A stretch of DNA of 10,071 nucleotides. Source: Nitrospirota bacterium. Its GTDB lineage: Bacteria; Nitrospirota; JACRHJ01. The position numbers were made by a program, and so were the translations under genes. Below, piece after piece: positions 1-5,372 of this stretch. How positions within the stretch are numbered: position 1 is the first letter of the stretch; every line of letters begins with the position of its first letter. The stretch covers positions 1 through 10,071 of the forward strand of contig JAKAHE010000065.1 in NCBI GenBank assembly GCA_021815285.1, in the 5' to 3' direction. Below the pieces are notes generated by a model. That model did not search any database. It was not told where the DNA came from and saw only the letters and a program-made list of their open reading frames with translations.

Positions 1-770
1 CTCCTGCTCGTCAGCAGGAACCCGGCGGCGGCAAGGGCCACGATGTCGCGCGGCCACGGCGTAAGCAGGAAGGCCGCGATTACCAGCGCCAGCACGGCAA
101 GGCCCTTAGAGGTCTGCCAGCGGTCTATGCCCGGCTCGCTGACGGGCGGAAGGGGCGTCTCCTTGAGCCATCTGTTTTTATACAGAAGAAATATTATCAG
201 CCAGACGGCGCCGAGCCCGAGTACTACCGGGACCAGAGAAACGCGGAGGTACCCGGCAAACGACAGCTTCAGCACCTCGCCTATCAGCATGTTCTGGGGG
301 TTGCCGATAAGCGTGGCGGCGGAGCCGACGTTCGCGGAGCACGCCAGCGCGAGGAGGAACGGGACGGGGTCGAGGCCGCGCCTGGCGCACCCGTCTATCA
401 GGAGCGGGGTGACCGCGAGGCAGACTACGTCGTTCACGAGAAGCGCGGAGAGAAGCCCCGCCGTGCCGACCAGTATCGCAAGCAGGGCCTCCGGCGATAC
501 GTCCGCGCTGGCGAGGCATCTTGTGACGAGTGCATAAAAACCGCCCAGCTTGAACTGCGCGGACACGACCATGAGGCCGAGCAGGAGGGCTATTGCGGAG
601 ACGTTTACGGCGTCCCAGGCCGCCCGCGGGCTGATGTCCCCGGTAGCGAGCAGCGCGATTGCGCCGAGGAGAGCGATGCCCGTGCGGTCGAGCTTCAGCC
701 CAGGTATCTCGCCCAAGAACATGCCAATGTAAACGACGGAGAATACGGCGAGGACTGTGGCGGTATTCAA
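1..770 (-). CDS. SLC13/ArsB-like ion permease (3' end cut off by window)
   Basis: Inner-membrane permease of the ion-transporter superfamily that includes SLC13, CitMHS, ArsB and NhaD; the substrate (anion, or Na+/H+ exchange) cannot be told from sequence. The 256 visible residues contain several hydrophobic segments (about 2-20, 31-43, 57-75, 97-125, 137-153, 178-197, 222-237), a conserved N-D pair at 113-114 and the family signature G-N-P-Q-N at 156-160, followed by a basic cytoplasmic loop near 198-223. No ATG exists near the N-terminus. The frame opens just after the stop of the universal stress gene, and TTG at 768-770, 9 bp downstream of that stop, keeps a complete first membrane segment. 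The alternative ATG at 720-722 would remove 16 residues of that segment. It is the last visible gene of the crcB operon. The C-terminal half lies outside the window. Family call is firm, substrate is unknown. Confidence 0.8.
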   Translation of the reverse strand, partial: MNTATVLAVFSVVYIGMFLGEIPGLKLDRTGIALLGAIALLATGDISPRAAWDAVNVSAIALLLGLMVVSAQFKLGGFYALVTRCLASADVSPEALLAILVGTAGLLSALLVNDVVCLAVTPLLIDGCARRGLDPVPFLLALACSANVGSAATLIGNPQNMLIGEVLKLSFAGYLRVSLVPVVLGLGAVWLIIFLLYKNRWLKETPLPPVSEPGIDRWQTSKGLAVLALVIAAFLLTPWPRDIVALAAAGFLLTSR

Positions 771-779
771 AGAGGTCTC

Positions 780-1211
780 TTATTTGACGATTGTAACGGT
801 GCATGGCGAATGCGACGCGACTCGCCTCGACACCGACCCCAGGAGCCAGTCGGCGATCTTGGACCTGCCGCGATGCCCCATCACTATCAGGTCGCAGCCC
901 TTTTCGCCGGCGTATTTGATTATTTGGTCGGCCGGATGTCCCATGACGACTTCGGTCTGGATATTGGTCCCTCTTTTGGCAGCCTTTTCCCTGAGGCCCT
1001 TGAAAAGCTCCTCGTAGTACTGTCTGATGCCCTTCATTATCGCATCCGGGTTGATCTCGGTGAAGTCCATGGGCTCCGGCGGCTGCGCAACGGAAAGGAC
1101 GAATATGTCCACGGACAGGTTGAGGTAGTTCTTCGACATGTCGAGGGCGAAGCTGAAGGCCTCGTAAGACTTCTCCGAACCGTCGAAAGCCACAAGTATC
1201 TTCCTCACCAT
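780..1211 (-). CDS. Universal stress protein, UspA family, ATP-binding type
   Basis: Single-domain cytoplasmic universal stress protein of 143 residues, the normal length for the family. The N-terminus (KILVAFDGSEKS) is the usual first beta strand and loop with the nucleotide-contacting Asp. The C-terminal ATP-binding signature G-x2-G-x9-G-S is complete (GHRG, then GSVS, residues about 112-127) and the last strand reads CTVTIVK. It should therefore bind ATP, unlike the UspA subtype that lacks the motif. The start ATG is preceded by GAGGAGGA at about 8 bp. It lies 16 bp after the DUF190 gene and 9 bp before the permease gene, so it is probably co-transcribed with both. Its exact role is not known; the context suggests ion or fluoride stress. 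Confidence 0.93.
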   Translation of the reverse strand: MVRKILVAFDGSEKSYEAFSFALDMSKNYLNLSVDIFVLSVAQPPEPMDFTEINPDAIMKGIRQYYEELFKGLREKAAKRGTNIQTEVVMGHPADQIIKYAGEKGCDLIVMGHRGRSKIADWLLGSVSRRVASHSPCTVTIVK

Positions 1212-1227
1212 CTCGTCCTCCTCTTTT

Positions 1228-1575
1228 TTATTTTTCCTTGTCTTTTTTGGGCCGGTAAACCAGGACCCTGGCGCGCTCCACCGTTACGAGGCCCTCCTCC
1301 ATCATGTTGTCGAGGTCGGGCAGAAAGGCCTCTATCTTTTCAGTCGAGTCGACTATCTCGATGACGATCGGCAGGTCCTCCGACAGGCGCAAAAGCTTCG
1401 CCGTATGCATCCGGCTGTGCGCACCGTACCCGAGGAGGCCCCGGAATACGGTGGCGCCACCCAGGCACTGCCTCCTGGCCTCCTCCACGATGGCCTCATA
1501 GAGCGGCTTGCCGTTATACCTGTCGCTCTCGCCTATAAAAATCCTTAAAAGCTCAGCCTCCTCCGGAAGCTTCAT
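1228..1575 (-). CDS. DUF190 family protein
   Basis: Small cytoplasmic protein of 115 residues with the complete DUF190 pattern: LRIFIGESDRY near the N-terminus, then KPLYEAIVEEARR, GATVFRGLLGYG at about 40-51, and LSEDLPIVIEIVDS at about 64-77. These proteins have a PII-like ferredoxin fold and are frequently encoded next to crcB, which is the case here. The biochemical role is not established; binding of a small ligand and control of the partner channel is a plausible inference. The start is preceded by a purine-rich AAGGGGGG. The tail is very lysine-rich (RPKKDKEK). Gaps of 16 bp on both sides place it in the middle of the operon. Confidence 0.9.
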   Translation of the reverse strand: MKLPEEAELLRIFIGESDRYNGKPLYEAIVEEARRQCLGGATVFRGLLGYGAHSRMHTAKLLRLSEDLPIVIEIVDSTEKIEAFLPDLDNMMEEGLVTVERARVLVYRPKKDKEK

Positions 1576-1591
1576 GCTAACCGCCCCCCTT

Positions 1592-1969
1592 TTACAAAGC
1601 CCTGGCCAGCCAGACCCCGGACACTATCGCGCCGAAGCCGACCACGCAGTTCGCGGCCACGTTCAGGAACGCCAGCATGAACTGGCTGTCCCGCACATAG
1701 TTCATCGTCTCGAAGGCGAACGTCGAAAACGTGGTAAAGGCCCCCATGAATCCGACAAGTATCACTATCCGGGCGAGGGCCGGGATCGCCATCCTCTCCT
1801 CGGCTAAGGACCAGACCATGCCGAACAAAAAACAGCCGATGACGTTGACCGCCAGCGTCCCGTAAGCGAACCTGGAGCCCAGTAGCTGATAAGTCAGGCC
1901 CGAAACCCAGTAGCGGGCCAGAGTCCCGGCCGTCCCGGCGACGGCGATTAAAACGTACTTAGTCCACAT
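1592..1969 (-). CDS. crcB: Fluoride ion channel CrcB (Fluc)
   Basis: Small inner-membrane protein that works as an antiparallel dimer and lets fluoride leave the cell. With ATG at 1967-1969 it has 125 residues, the usual size, and four hydrophobic helices. Family hallmarks are visible: GTLARY at 15-20, the pore Asn in VNVIGCFLFG at 41-50, and the Phe-box region GFMGAFTTFSTF at 73-84, which carries the phenylalanines that line the fluoride path. A TTG at 1988-1990 would add seven residues. I prefer the ATG because the protein then begins like other CrcB proteins and has AGGA just upstream. It is the first gene of the operon and sits behind a clear promoter. No second crcB copy is adjacent, so it would form a homodimer. 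Confidence 0.92.
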   Translation of the reverse strand: MWTKYVLIAVAGTAGTLARYWVSGLTYQLLGSRFAYGTLAVNVIGCFLFGMVWSLAEERMAIPALARIVILVGFMGAFTTFSTFAFETMNYVRDSQFMLAFLNVAANCVVGFGAIVSGVWLARAL

Positions 1970-2010
1970 AAATCCTGTTGCTCTTAACAATAATGGCTGC
2001 GTTTCAGATT

Positions 2011-2039
2011 ATGGTATAGTTTTACTTATTGCGTGTCAA
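2011..2039 (-). promoter_or_regulatory. Promoter of the crcB-DUF190-usp-permease operon
   Basis: Reading leftward, TTGACA (2039-2034, perfect -35 box) is followed after exactly 17 bp by TACCAT (2016-2011, 4 of 6 matches to the -10 box). The predicted transcript starts near 2004, leaving a leader of about 35 nt before the crcB ATG. That leader is too short to hold a fluoride riboswitch. Confidence 0.6.
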
Positions 2040-2142
2040 GCCTGCTGATAGGTACAAACTCGATTTACCCTTAGTCTTCGGGCTCCAGAACTGCCCTTGC
2101 CACGACTGCCTCCTTGAAGGGTACATATTAGGGTACACCAAT

Positions 2143-2176
2143 AAAAAAAGGACCTGCAGAAACTCTGCAGGTCCTT
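2143..2176 (-). terminator. Rho-independent terminator downstream of the tRNA-fMet 3' end
   Basis: A perfect 13-bp stem (2148-2160 with 2164-2176) closes a 3-nt loop. On the minus strand it is followed by a run of seven T (2149-2143), the standard terminator layout. It lies directly past the CCA of the tRNA fragment, so it was probably the native terminator of the tRNA-fMet transcript. It now also stops leftward transcription from the integrase gene before the crcB promoter. The other side is only moderately T-rich, so termination of rightward transcripts is less certain. Confidence 0.8.
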
Positions 2177-2185
2177 AATTTTATT

Positions 2186-2229
2186 GGTAGCGGGGACAGG
2201 ATTTGAACCTGCGACCTTCGGGTTATGAG
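2186..2229 (-). other. Attachment site: 3' half of an initiator tRNA-fMet gene
   Basis: On the minus strand these 44 nt read as the 3' part of a tRNA: anticodon loop CTCATAA (anticodon CAT), then ACCCGAAGGTC, a T-arm GCAGG-TTCAAAT-CCTGT, acceptor strand CCCCGCT, discriminator A and encoded CCA. The C-C-C-G-A run after the anticodon loop and the following AGGTC are hallmarks of initiator tRNA. Just 5' of CTCAT the expected GGG of the anticodon stem is absent and the sequence becomes AT-rich, so there is no D-arm and no 5' acceptor strand. The gene is therefore split at the anticodon loop, a typical crossover point for tyrosine recombinases, and the adjacent integrase fits. I infer this is the attL scar and that the element carries a matching 3' half that restores a working tRNA at its other end. 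Confidence 0.82.
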
Positions 2230-2313
2230 AACTTCAAAACATTCTTGTTTAATAAACGATTTAAAGACTTTTCAGCAGGTTACCCGAATTTCACCCGTCA
2301 AATTATTCCGTCT

Positions 2314-3492
2314 TTATCCTTTTGCTTCCGAAGTTTGGGCAACGGTGGCCTCGTACATTTTTAGGAAGGCCGCACCATCCCGTCTGGTAGGCGTCTTGAT
2401 ATACCGGGCATAGGTTTTTGAGAGCATTTCCAGGCTCGTGCCCATCTGGTCGGCAACCCAAAGCCGGTCCTCTCCCGCCAAGAGCATGAGGCTTGCGTAG
2501 GTATGTCGCGTCTGGTAGAGTGTCCTGAACTTCTTTTTCTTCACTCCGGGCTTCTCAGGGTTCGGTATCTCCTCGAATAGCCCTGACGCCTCAAGCGTGG
2601 GTTGCCAGATTCTGTTCCTTACGCCGTCGGCATTGTGCGGGTTCCTGGCCCCGTTCGGAAATACCCACTCCGACGCACGAGGAAGGCCACTGAGGGCCTC
2701 TCTCACCTGAGGGAGCATGGATATGTCCCTTTGGCTCCGTTCCGTCTTAGGCAGGCCCTCTACGCCGCGCGTAATGCTCTTCCTGACGCGTATTACTCCT
2801 CCCGGCAGGTCAACATCACTCCACCTGAGCGCGATAAGCTCCCCAGTCCTCATGCCGGTAAAGAAGGCGACGGCAAAAAACGCCTGCCACATCCCTGAAA
2901 GCGCCCCCAGGATTTTATTTATCTCCTCTATCGAAAATGGATGGATGTCCGACCGTCCCACCTTGAGCGGGCTTATAAACTCGGTCGGGTCCAGCACTAT
3001 CTCGCTGCGCCTCCGAGCCTGCTTGAATATCGTTTTCAGGGGGACAAAGATATTGTTGATTCGCTTCGGGGACAGTCCGGCAAGCCTCTGGCGGAACGAC
3101 TTCAACATACCCTCCGATATTTCGGAGAGCGGCAGGTCTCCAATGGCAGGGTATAAGTGGGCGTTCAGCGTGGAAACATAGTCGGAGTAGGTTGAAGGCG
3201 CAAGGCCGTTAGGGGGAGCGTTTTCGGCAAGCCAGTTCTTGGCGTACTCGCGGAAGGTCTGAGCAGCTGGGACAGGGGCGACAAACGACCTTATTTTATT
3301 TCCGTGCGGGAACCTCTTTGGATAGTCGAAGACTCCGGCCGCGATCTCCGCCTCTATGAGCTTGAGGTGTCTTTCACAGGTCGCCCGGTTCTCTTTGCTG
3401 TCCTTGAGGCCCGTTCCCTCCCGGTATCGCTCCCCGTTAAAGCGGAAATCAAGATATAGCCGTCCCCGGTGGCTTACCCGTACCTTACCCAT
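2314..3492 (-). CDS. int: Tyrosine-type site-specific integrase
   Basis: Recombinase of 392 residues that should integrate and excise the element at tRNA-fMet. Residues 1-60 form a beta-rich arm-DNA-binding domain (GRLYLDFRFNGERYREGTG), about 78-178 a SAM-like core-binding domain (FREYAKNWLAENAP, then SPKRINNIFVPLKTIFKQA), and about 185-365 the catalytic domain. Visible catalytic residues are Arg215 in GMRTGEL, Lys249 in PKTERS, Arg329 in YQTRHTYAS and the nucleophile Tyr361 in KTYARYI. Two positions are unusual: the first His of the H-x-x-R box is Tyr326, and the His/Trp position before the nucleophile is Thr352 (MGTS instead of the common MGHS). The first change occurs in related integrases; the second is less common. 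The gene starts 6 bp after the coiled-coil gene and has only a weak ribosome-binding site, so translation may be coupled. Confidence 0.93.
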   Translation of the reverse strand: MGKVRVSHRGRLYLDFRFNGERYREGTGLKDSKENRATCERHLKLIEAEIAAGVFDYPKRFPHGNKIRSFVAPVPAAQTFREYAKNWLAENAPPNGLAPSTYSDYVSTLNAHLYPAIGDLPLSEISEGMLKSFRQRLAGLSPKRINNIFVPLKTIFKQARRRSEIVLDPTEFISPLKVGRSDIHPFSIEEINKILGALSGMWQAFFAVAFFTGMRTGELIALRWSDVDLPGGVIRVRKSITRGVEGLPKTERSQRDISMLPQVREALSGLPRASEWVFPNGARNPHNADGVRNRIWQPTLEASGLFEEIPNPEKPGVKKKKFRTLYQTRHTYASLMLLAGEDRLWVADQMGTSLEMLSKTYARYIKTPTRRDGAAFLKMYEATVAQTSEAKG

Positions 3493-3498
3493 CTGAAA

Positions 3499-4077
3499 TC
3501 AATCCATGGGGCTGAACTTGCCGGTTCGAGTGTTAATAACACCGCCACCCGTTGGCGCATAATAAGTACCACACCTGGTCCCTATATACCCTCCATCACC
3601 AGCGGGCACAAGGAACTCACCCGTTCTAACATTCACTGCGCCAGCATTTTGTCGGGGAGCGGTTATCGACTCGCCTGTCCCCGGCAATTCCGTCGTGTTC
3701 CTCGCCGTTACTCGTGGCAATATCGAGGCCATATTGATTATCTTCTGTTTAAGCTCCGCGTTCTCTTTTTCCAGTTTCCTGATACGAGCTTCCCGGTCGT
3801 CGATTATCCGGGCTTGGAGCTTCATATAACTAAGATTGGTCTTATCTGGATCGATGTCCTTTGTGTAGAACTCACAGGTCTTACCAGATGAATCCCGGAT
3901 GGTCGCCTTTTCGTCATCAATGTTCGTAATGAAACAATCTTTAATCAATGAGCCGTTATTGAAGTAAACCGTGTAGCCGGTCAATGATTGCGTCTCATCG
4001 TCTTCTGCTCTCGATGAATAAACAGGAATGAAGACCAGGCTTGTAACTGCGAATATTACAGCCAATATCTTTTTCAT
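3499..4077 (-). CDS. Secreted coiled-coil protein with C-terminal R-T-G repeats, function unknown
   Basis: I do not recognise a named family. The 192-residue product starts with a clear signal peptide (MKKILAVIFAVTSLVF, probable cleavage after S-R-A at 22-24), so it is exported. Residues 31-75 look like a small beta domain of the type 'strand-N-G-x-x-strand' (VYFNNGSLIKDCFITNI). Residues about 93-118 form a short heptad coiled coil (REARIRKLEKENAELKQKI) that should dimerise. A Thr/Pro/Gly-rich linker follows, then three C-terminal repeats of 16-17 residues: VNVRTGEFLVPAG from 148, YIGTRCGTYYAPTG from 164 and VINTRTGKF from 180. Cysteines are at 48, 68 and 169. A perfect AAGGAGG precedes the ATG. 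It lies directly upstream of the integrase in the same operon, so it is probably made in the lysogenic state, as cargo (morons) often are. Confidence 0.8.
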   Translation of the reverse strand: MKKILAVIFAVTSLVFIPVYSSRAEDDETQSLTGYTVYFNNGSLIKDCFITNIDDEKATIRDSSGKTCEFYTKDIDPDKTNLSYMKLQARIIDDREARIRKLEKENAELKQKIINMASILPRVTARNTTELPGTGESITAPRQNAGAVNVRTGEFLVPAGDGGYIGTRCGTYYAPTGGGVINTRTGKFSPMD

Positions 4078-4083
4078 TTCCTG

Positions 4084-4090
4084 CCTCCTT
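4084..4090 (-). promoter_or_regulatory. Strong ribosome-binding site of the secreted coiled-coil gene
   Basis: AAGGAGG on the minus strand, 6 nt before the ATG at 4075-4077, fixes this start. By contrast the integrase downstream has no clear site and the repressor has none, so this cargo gene is the best translated of the three leftward genes. Confidence 0.7.
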
Positions 4091-4213
4091 TTCTTTTAAT
4101 CCCTATAATTTAGTAATGATTAGTTCTACTATATGGCCCCAACTTCTTTAATCTACAGTATTTCCCGGATATTTGCGCCGAGCAATTATTATGTTTTATT
4201 AAGTCCTTATCAT

Positions 4214-4651
4214 CTAAGCCACATTTTTTTTGCCCGCCGCATTCGACAGGGCCGTTTCTTCTGATGGCAGGAGGCCCGCTATCATTGCAAAGACCGTTTC
4301 CTGTTGTGTTTTGGGGAGCTTGTTGAAGAGTGCGGCCGTTTTATATGTGAGGCTTGTTTCGGGTACGGCGGTTCCTTCTACGAAACAGCGCTCGGCTGCC
4401 TGCCCGTGTTCTTTTCTATCGAGGATTTCTCCGGTAGATACGCCAAGGAGCTCGCTTAAGCCAATAGCAACATCAATGCTGAAGTTGCCGGCCTTACCGG
4501 ACTCCAGCTTGCTCATGTAGCCTTCGCCGCGACCTAAAGCTGCATTGATGTCTTGCTGTCGCTTGCCCTGGTGCTCGCGAATTTCTTTAATCTTCTGGCC
4601 AATGTGCCTTAGCTCTGTCTGGCTTAGATAGTCATTCGTTTTCCTCGGCAT
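4214..4651 (-). CDS. XRE-family helix-turn-helix repressor (CI-like)
   Basis: DNA-binding protein of 145 residues. The HTH_3/XRE domain spans about 17-77: IGQKIKEIREHQGK, then the recognition-helix region GEGYMSKLESGKAG, then LSELLGVSTGEIL. The remaining 65 residues contain KLPKTQQETVFAMIAGLL (112-129), a helix seen in many small prophage regulators and possibly used for dimerisation. There is no S24/LexA-type peptidase domain, so RecA-stimulated self-cleavage is not expected and induction must work another way. The gene reads away from the early operon and faces a palindrome-rich control region, the usual position of a lysogeny repressor. No ribosome-binding site precedes the ATG; the predicted transcript starts at or next to the ATG, as for lambda cI from its maintenance promoter. 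Confidence 0.88.
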   Translation of the reverse strand: MPRKTNDYLSQTELRHIGQKIKEIREHQGKRQQDINAALGRGEGYMSKLESGKAGNFSIDVAIGLSELLGVSTGEILDRKEHGQAAERCFVEGTAVPETSLTYKTAALFNKLPKTQQETVFAMIAGLLPSEETALSNAAGKKNVA

Positions 4652-4652
4652 A

Positions 4653-4665
4653 GTAGATTATCTAC
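4653..4665. promoter_or_regulatory. Operator 1: palindrome GTAGATTATCTAC
   Basis: Perfect inverted repeat GTAGAT-T-ATCTAC, immediately upstream of the repressor ATG and over its -10 box. A dimeric XRE repressor would contact both halves. A related site at 4725-4737 matches it at 10 of 13 positions on the opposite strand, which supports a real operator rather than a chance palindrome. Confidence 0.6.
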
Positions 4666-4687
4666 ATTAATTTGCGATAGAAGTCAA
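4657..4687 (-). promoter_or_regulatory. Repressor promoter, predicted leaderless
   Basis: Leftward TTGACT (4687-4682, 5 of 6 to the -35 box) and GATAAT (4662-4657, 5 of 6 to the -10 box) are 19 bp apart. TAGATA at 17-bp spacing is a weaker alternative. With GATAAT the start of transcription falls near 4650, next to the ATG at 4649-4651, which explains the missing ribosome-binding site. A 13-bp palindrome covers the -10 box and a TGCGATA copy lies between the boxes, so the promoter is probably autoregulated. Confidence 0.5.
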
Positions 4688-4754
4688 GTATTTTTTTTGA
4701 TTCATTCTTTATCGCAAGTTATATATAGCTAATCTATGTTTATATAATGCGATA
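4673..4754. repeat. Three TGCGATA sites with regular spacing
   Basis: The core TGCGATA occurs at 4673-4679 (plus), 4710-4716 (minus, as TATCGCA) and 4748-4754 (plus). Flanks are also similar (TTTGCGATAG, CTTGCGATAAA, AATGCGATAAA). Centre-to-centre distances are 37 and 38 bp. The sites are distinct from the two 13-bp palindromes, so a second regulator, perhaps one of the small HTH proteins encoded just downstream, may bind here. Confidence 0.5.
4725..4737. promoter_or_regulatory. Operator 2: imperfect palindrome ATAGCTAATCTAT
   Basis: Inverted repeat ATAG/CTAT around CTAAT. Read on the minus strand it shares TAGATTA and CTA with the palindrome at 4653-4665. It lies midway between the two divergent promoters, a suitable place for cooperative repressor binding. 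Confidence 0.45.
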
Positions 4755-4769
4755 AATCTGTTTTTTCTC

Positions 4770-4798
4770 TTGACAGGGATATTATTGTGGTATATGTT
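4770..4798 (+). promoter_or_regulatory. Rightward early promoter
   Basis: Perfect -35 box TTGACA (4770-4775), 17-bp spacer, and TATGTT (4793-4798, 4 of 6 to the -10 box). Transcription should start near 4805, giving a leader of about 50 nt before the first HTH gene. An inverted repeat AGTTG-AACAA-CAACT (4802-4816) lies at the predicted start and could be a further operator. Confidence 0.55.
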
Positions 4799-4854
4799 GA
4801 TAGTTGAACAACAACTTGCCTTATATAGAAAGTACAAATCTCCAAGGAGGTAAT

Positions 4855-5052
4855 ATGACGCAGGAGTATATAGACGCCAAGGAACTCTCACGTCTCTTGG
4901 GCCTGAAAACCCCCACCTTATACAAACTCACCAAAGGGCCGGATGCCATACCCCACTACCGGATAGGCGAGAAGCGCAAAAAAATCCTCTACAAAAAAGA
5001 GGACGTCCTGAACTGGATCGAAAAACACAAGGCCGAAACCGAAGTAGCGTAA
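4855..5052 (+). CDS. Small HTH protein, excisionase/MerR-like (HTH_17 type)
   Basis: DNA-binding protein of 65 residues. The pattern YIDAKELSRLLGLKTPTLYK, then IPHYRIGEKRKKILYKKEDVLNWI, is the standard winged-helix fold of excisionase-type HTH_17 proteins: a helix pair, a basic wing and a final helix starting at D-V. It could serve as an excisionase for the integrase or as a Cro-like early regulator. The ATG at 4855 follows a perfect CCAAGGAGG by 4 nt. A TTG at 4804 would add 17 residues but lies at the predicted transcription start, so I reject it. It is the first gene of the rightward operon and ends 13 bp before the next start. Confidence 0.85.
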   Translation: MTQEYIDAKELSRLLGLKTPTLYKLTKGPDAIPHYRIGEKRKKILYKKEDVLNWIEKHKAETEVA

Positions 5053-5065
5053 AGGGGTGCTATGC

Positions 5066-5308
5066 ATGGATAGTCCGTACCTAACCCTTAGGGAAGCCGC
5101 TGTGTTTGGATGCTACAAATCGGAGAATGCCCTCCGCCATGACATGAGCCGCGGCCTTTACAAGAACGGCATCCACTATTTCAACAAGGGCGGACGGAAG
5201 AGCGCCACGATTCTTTTCTGGCGCGACAAATTCCGGGCGGCACTGGAGGGCAGTGATTGCCCCAACCCGCTTGAAATATCCAAAGAAGCAAACCGCAATA
5301 AAAGTTAA
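5066..5308 (+). CDS. Second small HTH-like protein
   Basis: Protein of 80 residues beginning MDSPYLTLREAAVFGC. It has the helix-turn-helix opening 'YLTLREAA' seen in excisionase-like and phage DNA-binding proteins, followed by ALRHDMSRGLYKNGIHYF and a basic wing-like stretch (KGGRKSATILFWRDKF). I see no specific family. The ATG at 5066 is preceded by AAAGGGG with 8-nt spacing. A GTG at 5057 overlaps that site and is unlikely. Its position directly after another small HTH gene suggests a regulator or excision factor. The last 64 bp before the next gene are AT-rich and contain a palindrome AGCGA-T-TCGCT at 5322-5332. Confidence 0.75.
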   Translation: MDSPYLTLREAAVFGCYKSENALRHDMSRGLYKNGIHYFNKGGRKSATILFWRDKFRAALEGSDCPNPLEISKEANRNKS

Positions 5309-5321
5309 AAGTCTTCGACAC

Positions 5322-5332
5322 AGCGATTCGCT
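5322..5332. repeat. Short palindrome AGCGATTCGCT between two early genes
   Basis: A perfect 11-bp inverted repeat (AGCGA-T-TCGCT) in the 64-bp gap before the replication initiator gene. It shares GCGAT with the TGCGATA sites of the control region. It may be an operator or part of a replication origin; evidence is limited to the symmetry. Confidence 0.3.
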
Positions 5333-5372
5333 AAATTTTATAGGCTTACGGTTTGCCACAGTTGGAGGAGAT

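Larger units (their letters stand above)
1970..2313. other. Gene-free junction between crcB and the integrase gene
   Basis: This 344-bp stretch holds the crcB promoter, a hairpin terminator, the tRNA-fMet fragment and about 80 bp of AT-rich element DNA, and no convincing gene. Between 2041 and 2142 there is a direct repeat AGGGTACA (2118-2125 and 2130-2137). On the minus strand, CAAGGAGG is followed by a GTG that opens an 11-codon frame including the stop. I cannot assign either a function. Between the tRNA fragment and the integrase stop, ACCCGAA (2282-2288) is an inverted copy of TTCGGGT in the tRNA fragment (2217-2223). This could be an accessory integrase contact, but the match is short. 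Confidence 0.5.

Noticed and set aside
178..804. Long minus-strand frame overlapping the permease gene, rich in Arg and Pro
   Set aside because: It is in a different frame from the membrane protein, overlaps the universal stress gene stop, and has the Arg-rich composition of a GC-rich shadow. The permease frame has clear family motifs.
1970..2140. Fluoride riboswitch before crcB
   Set aside because: No conserved GGxGAUGG or CUGAUGGC-type elements on the minus strand, and the promoter lies only about 35 nt from the ATG.
2143..2313. A complete functional tRNA gene on the minus strand
   Set aside because: Only the half from the anticodon loop to CCA is present; no D-arm or matching 5' acceptor strand follows in the next 80 bp.
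4804..4854. N-terminal extension of the first HTH gene from a TTG
   Set aside because: The TTG coincides with the predicted transcription start, and a perfect ribosome-binding site precedes the ATG at 4855.
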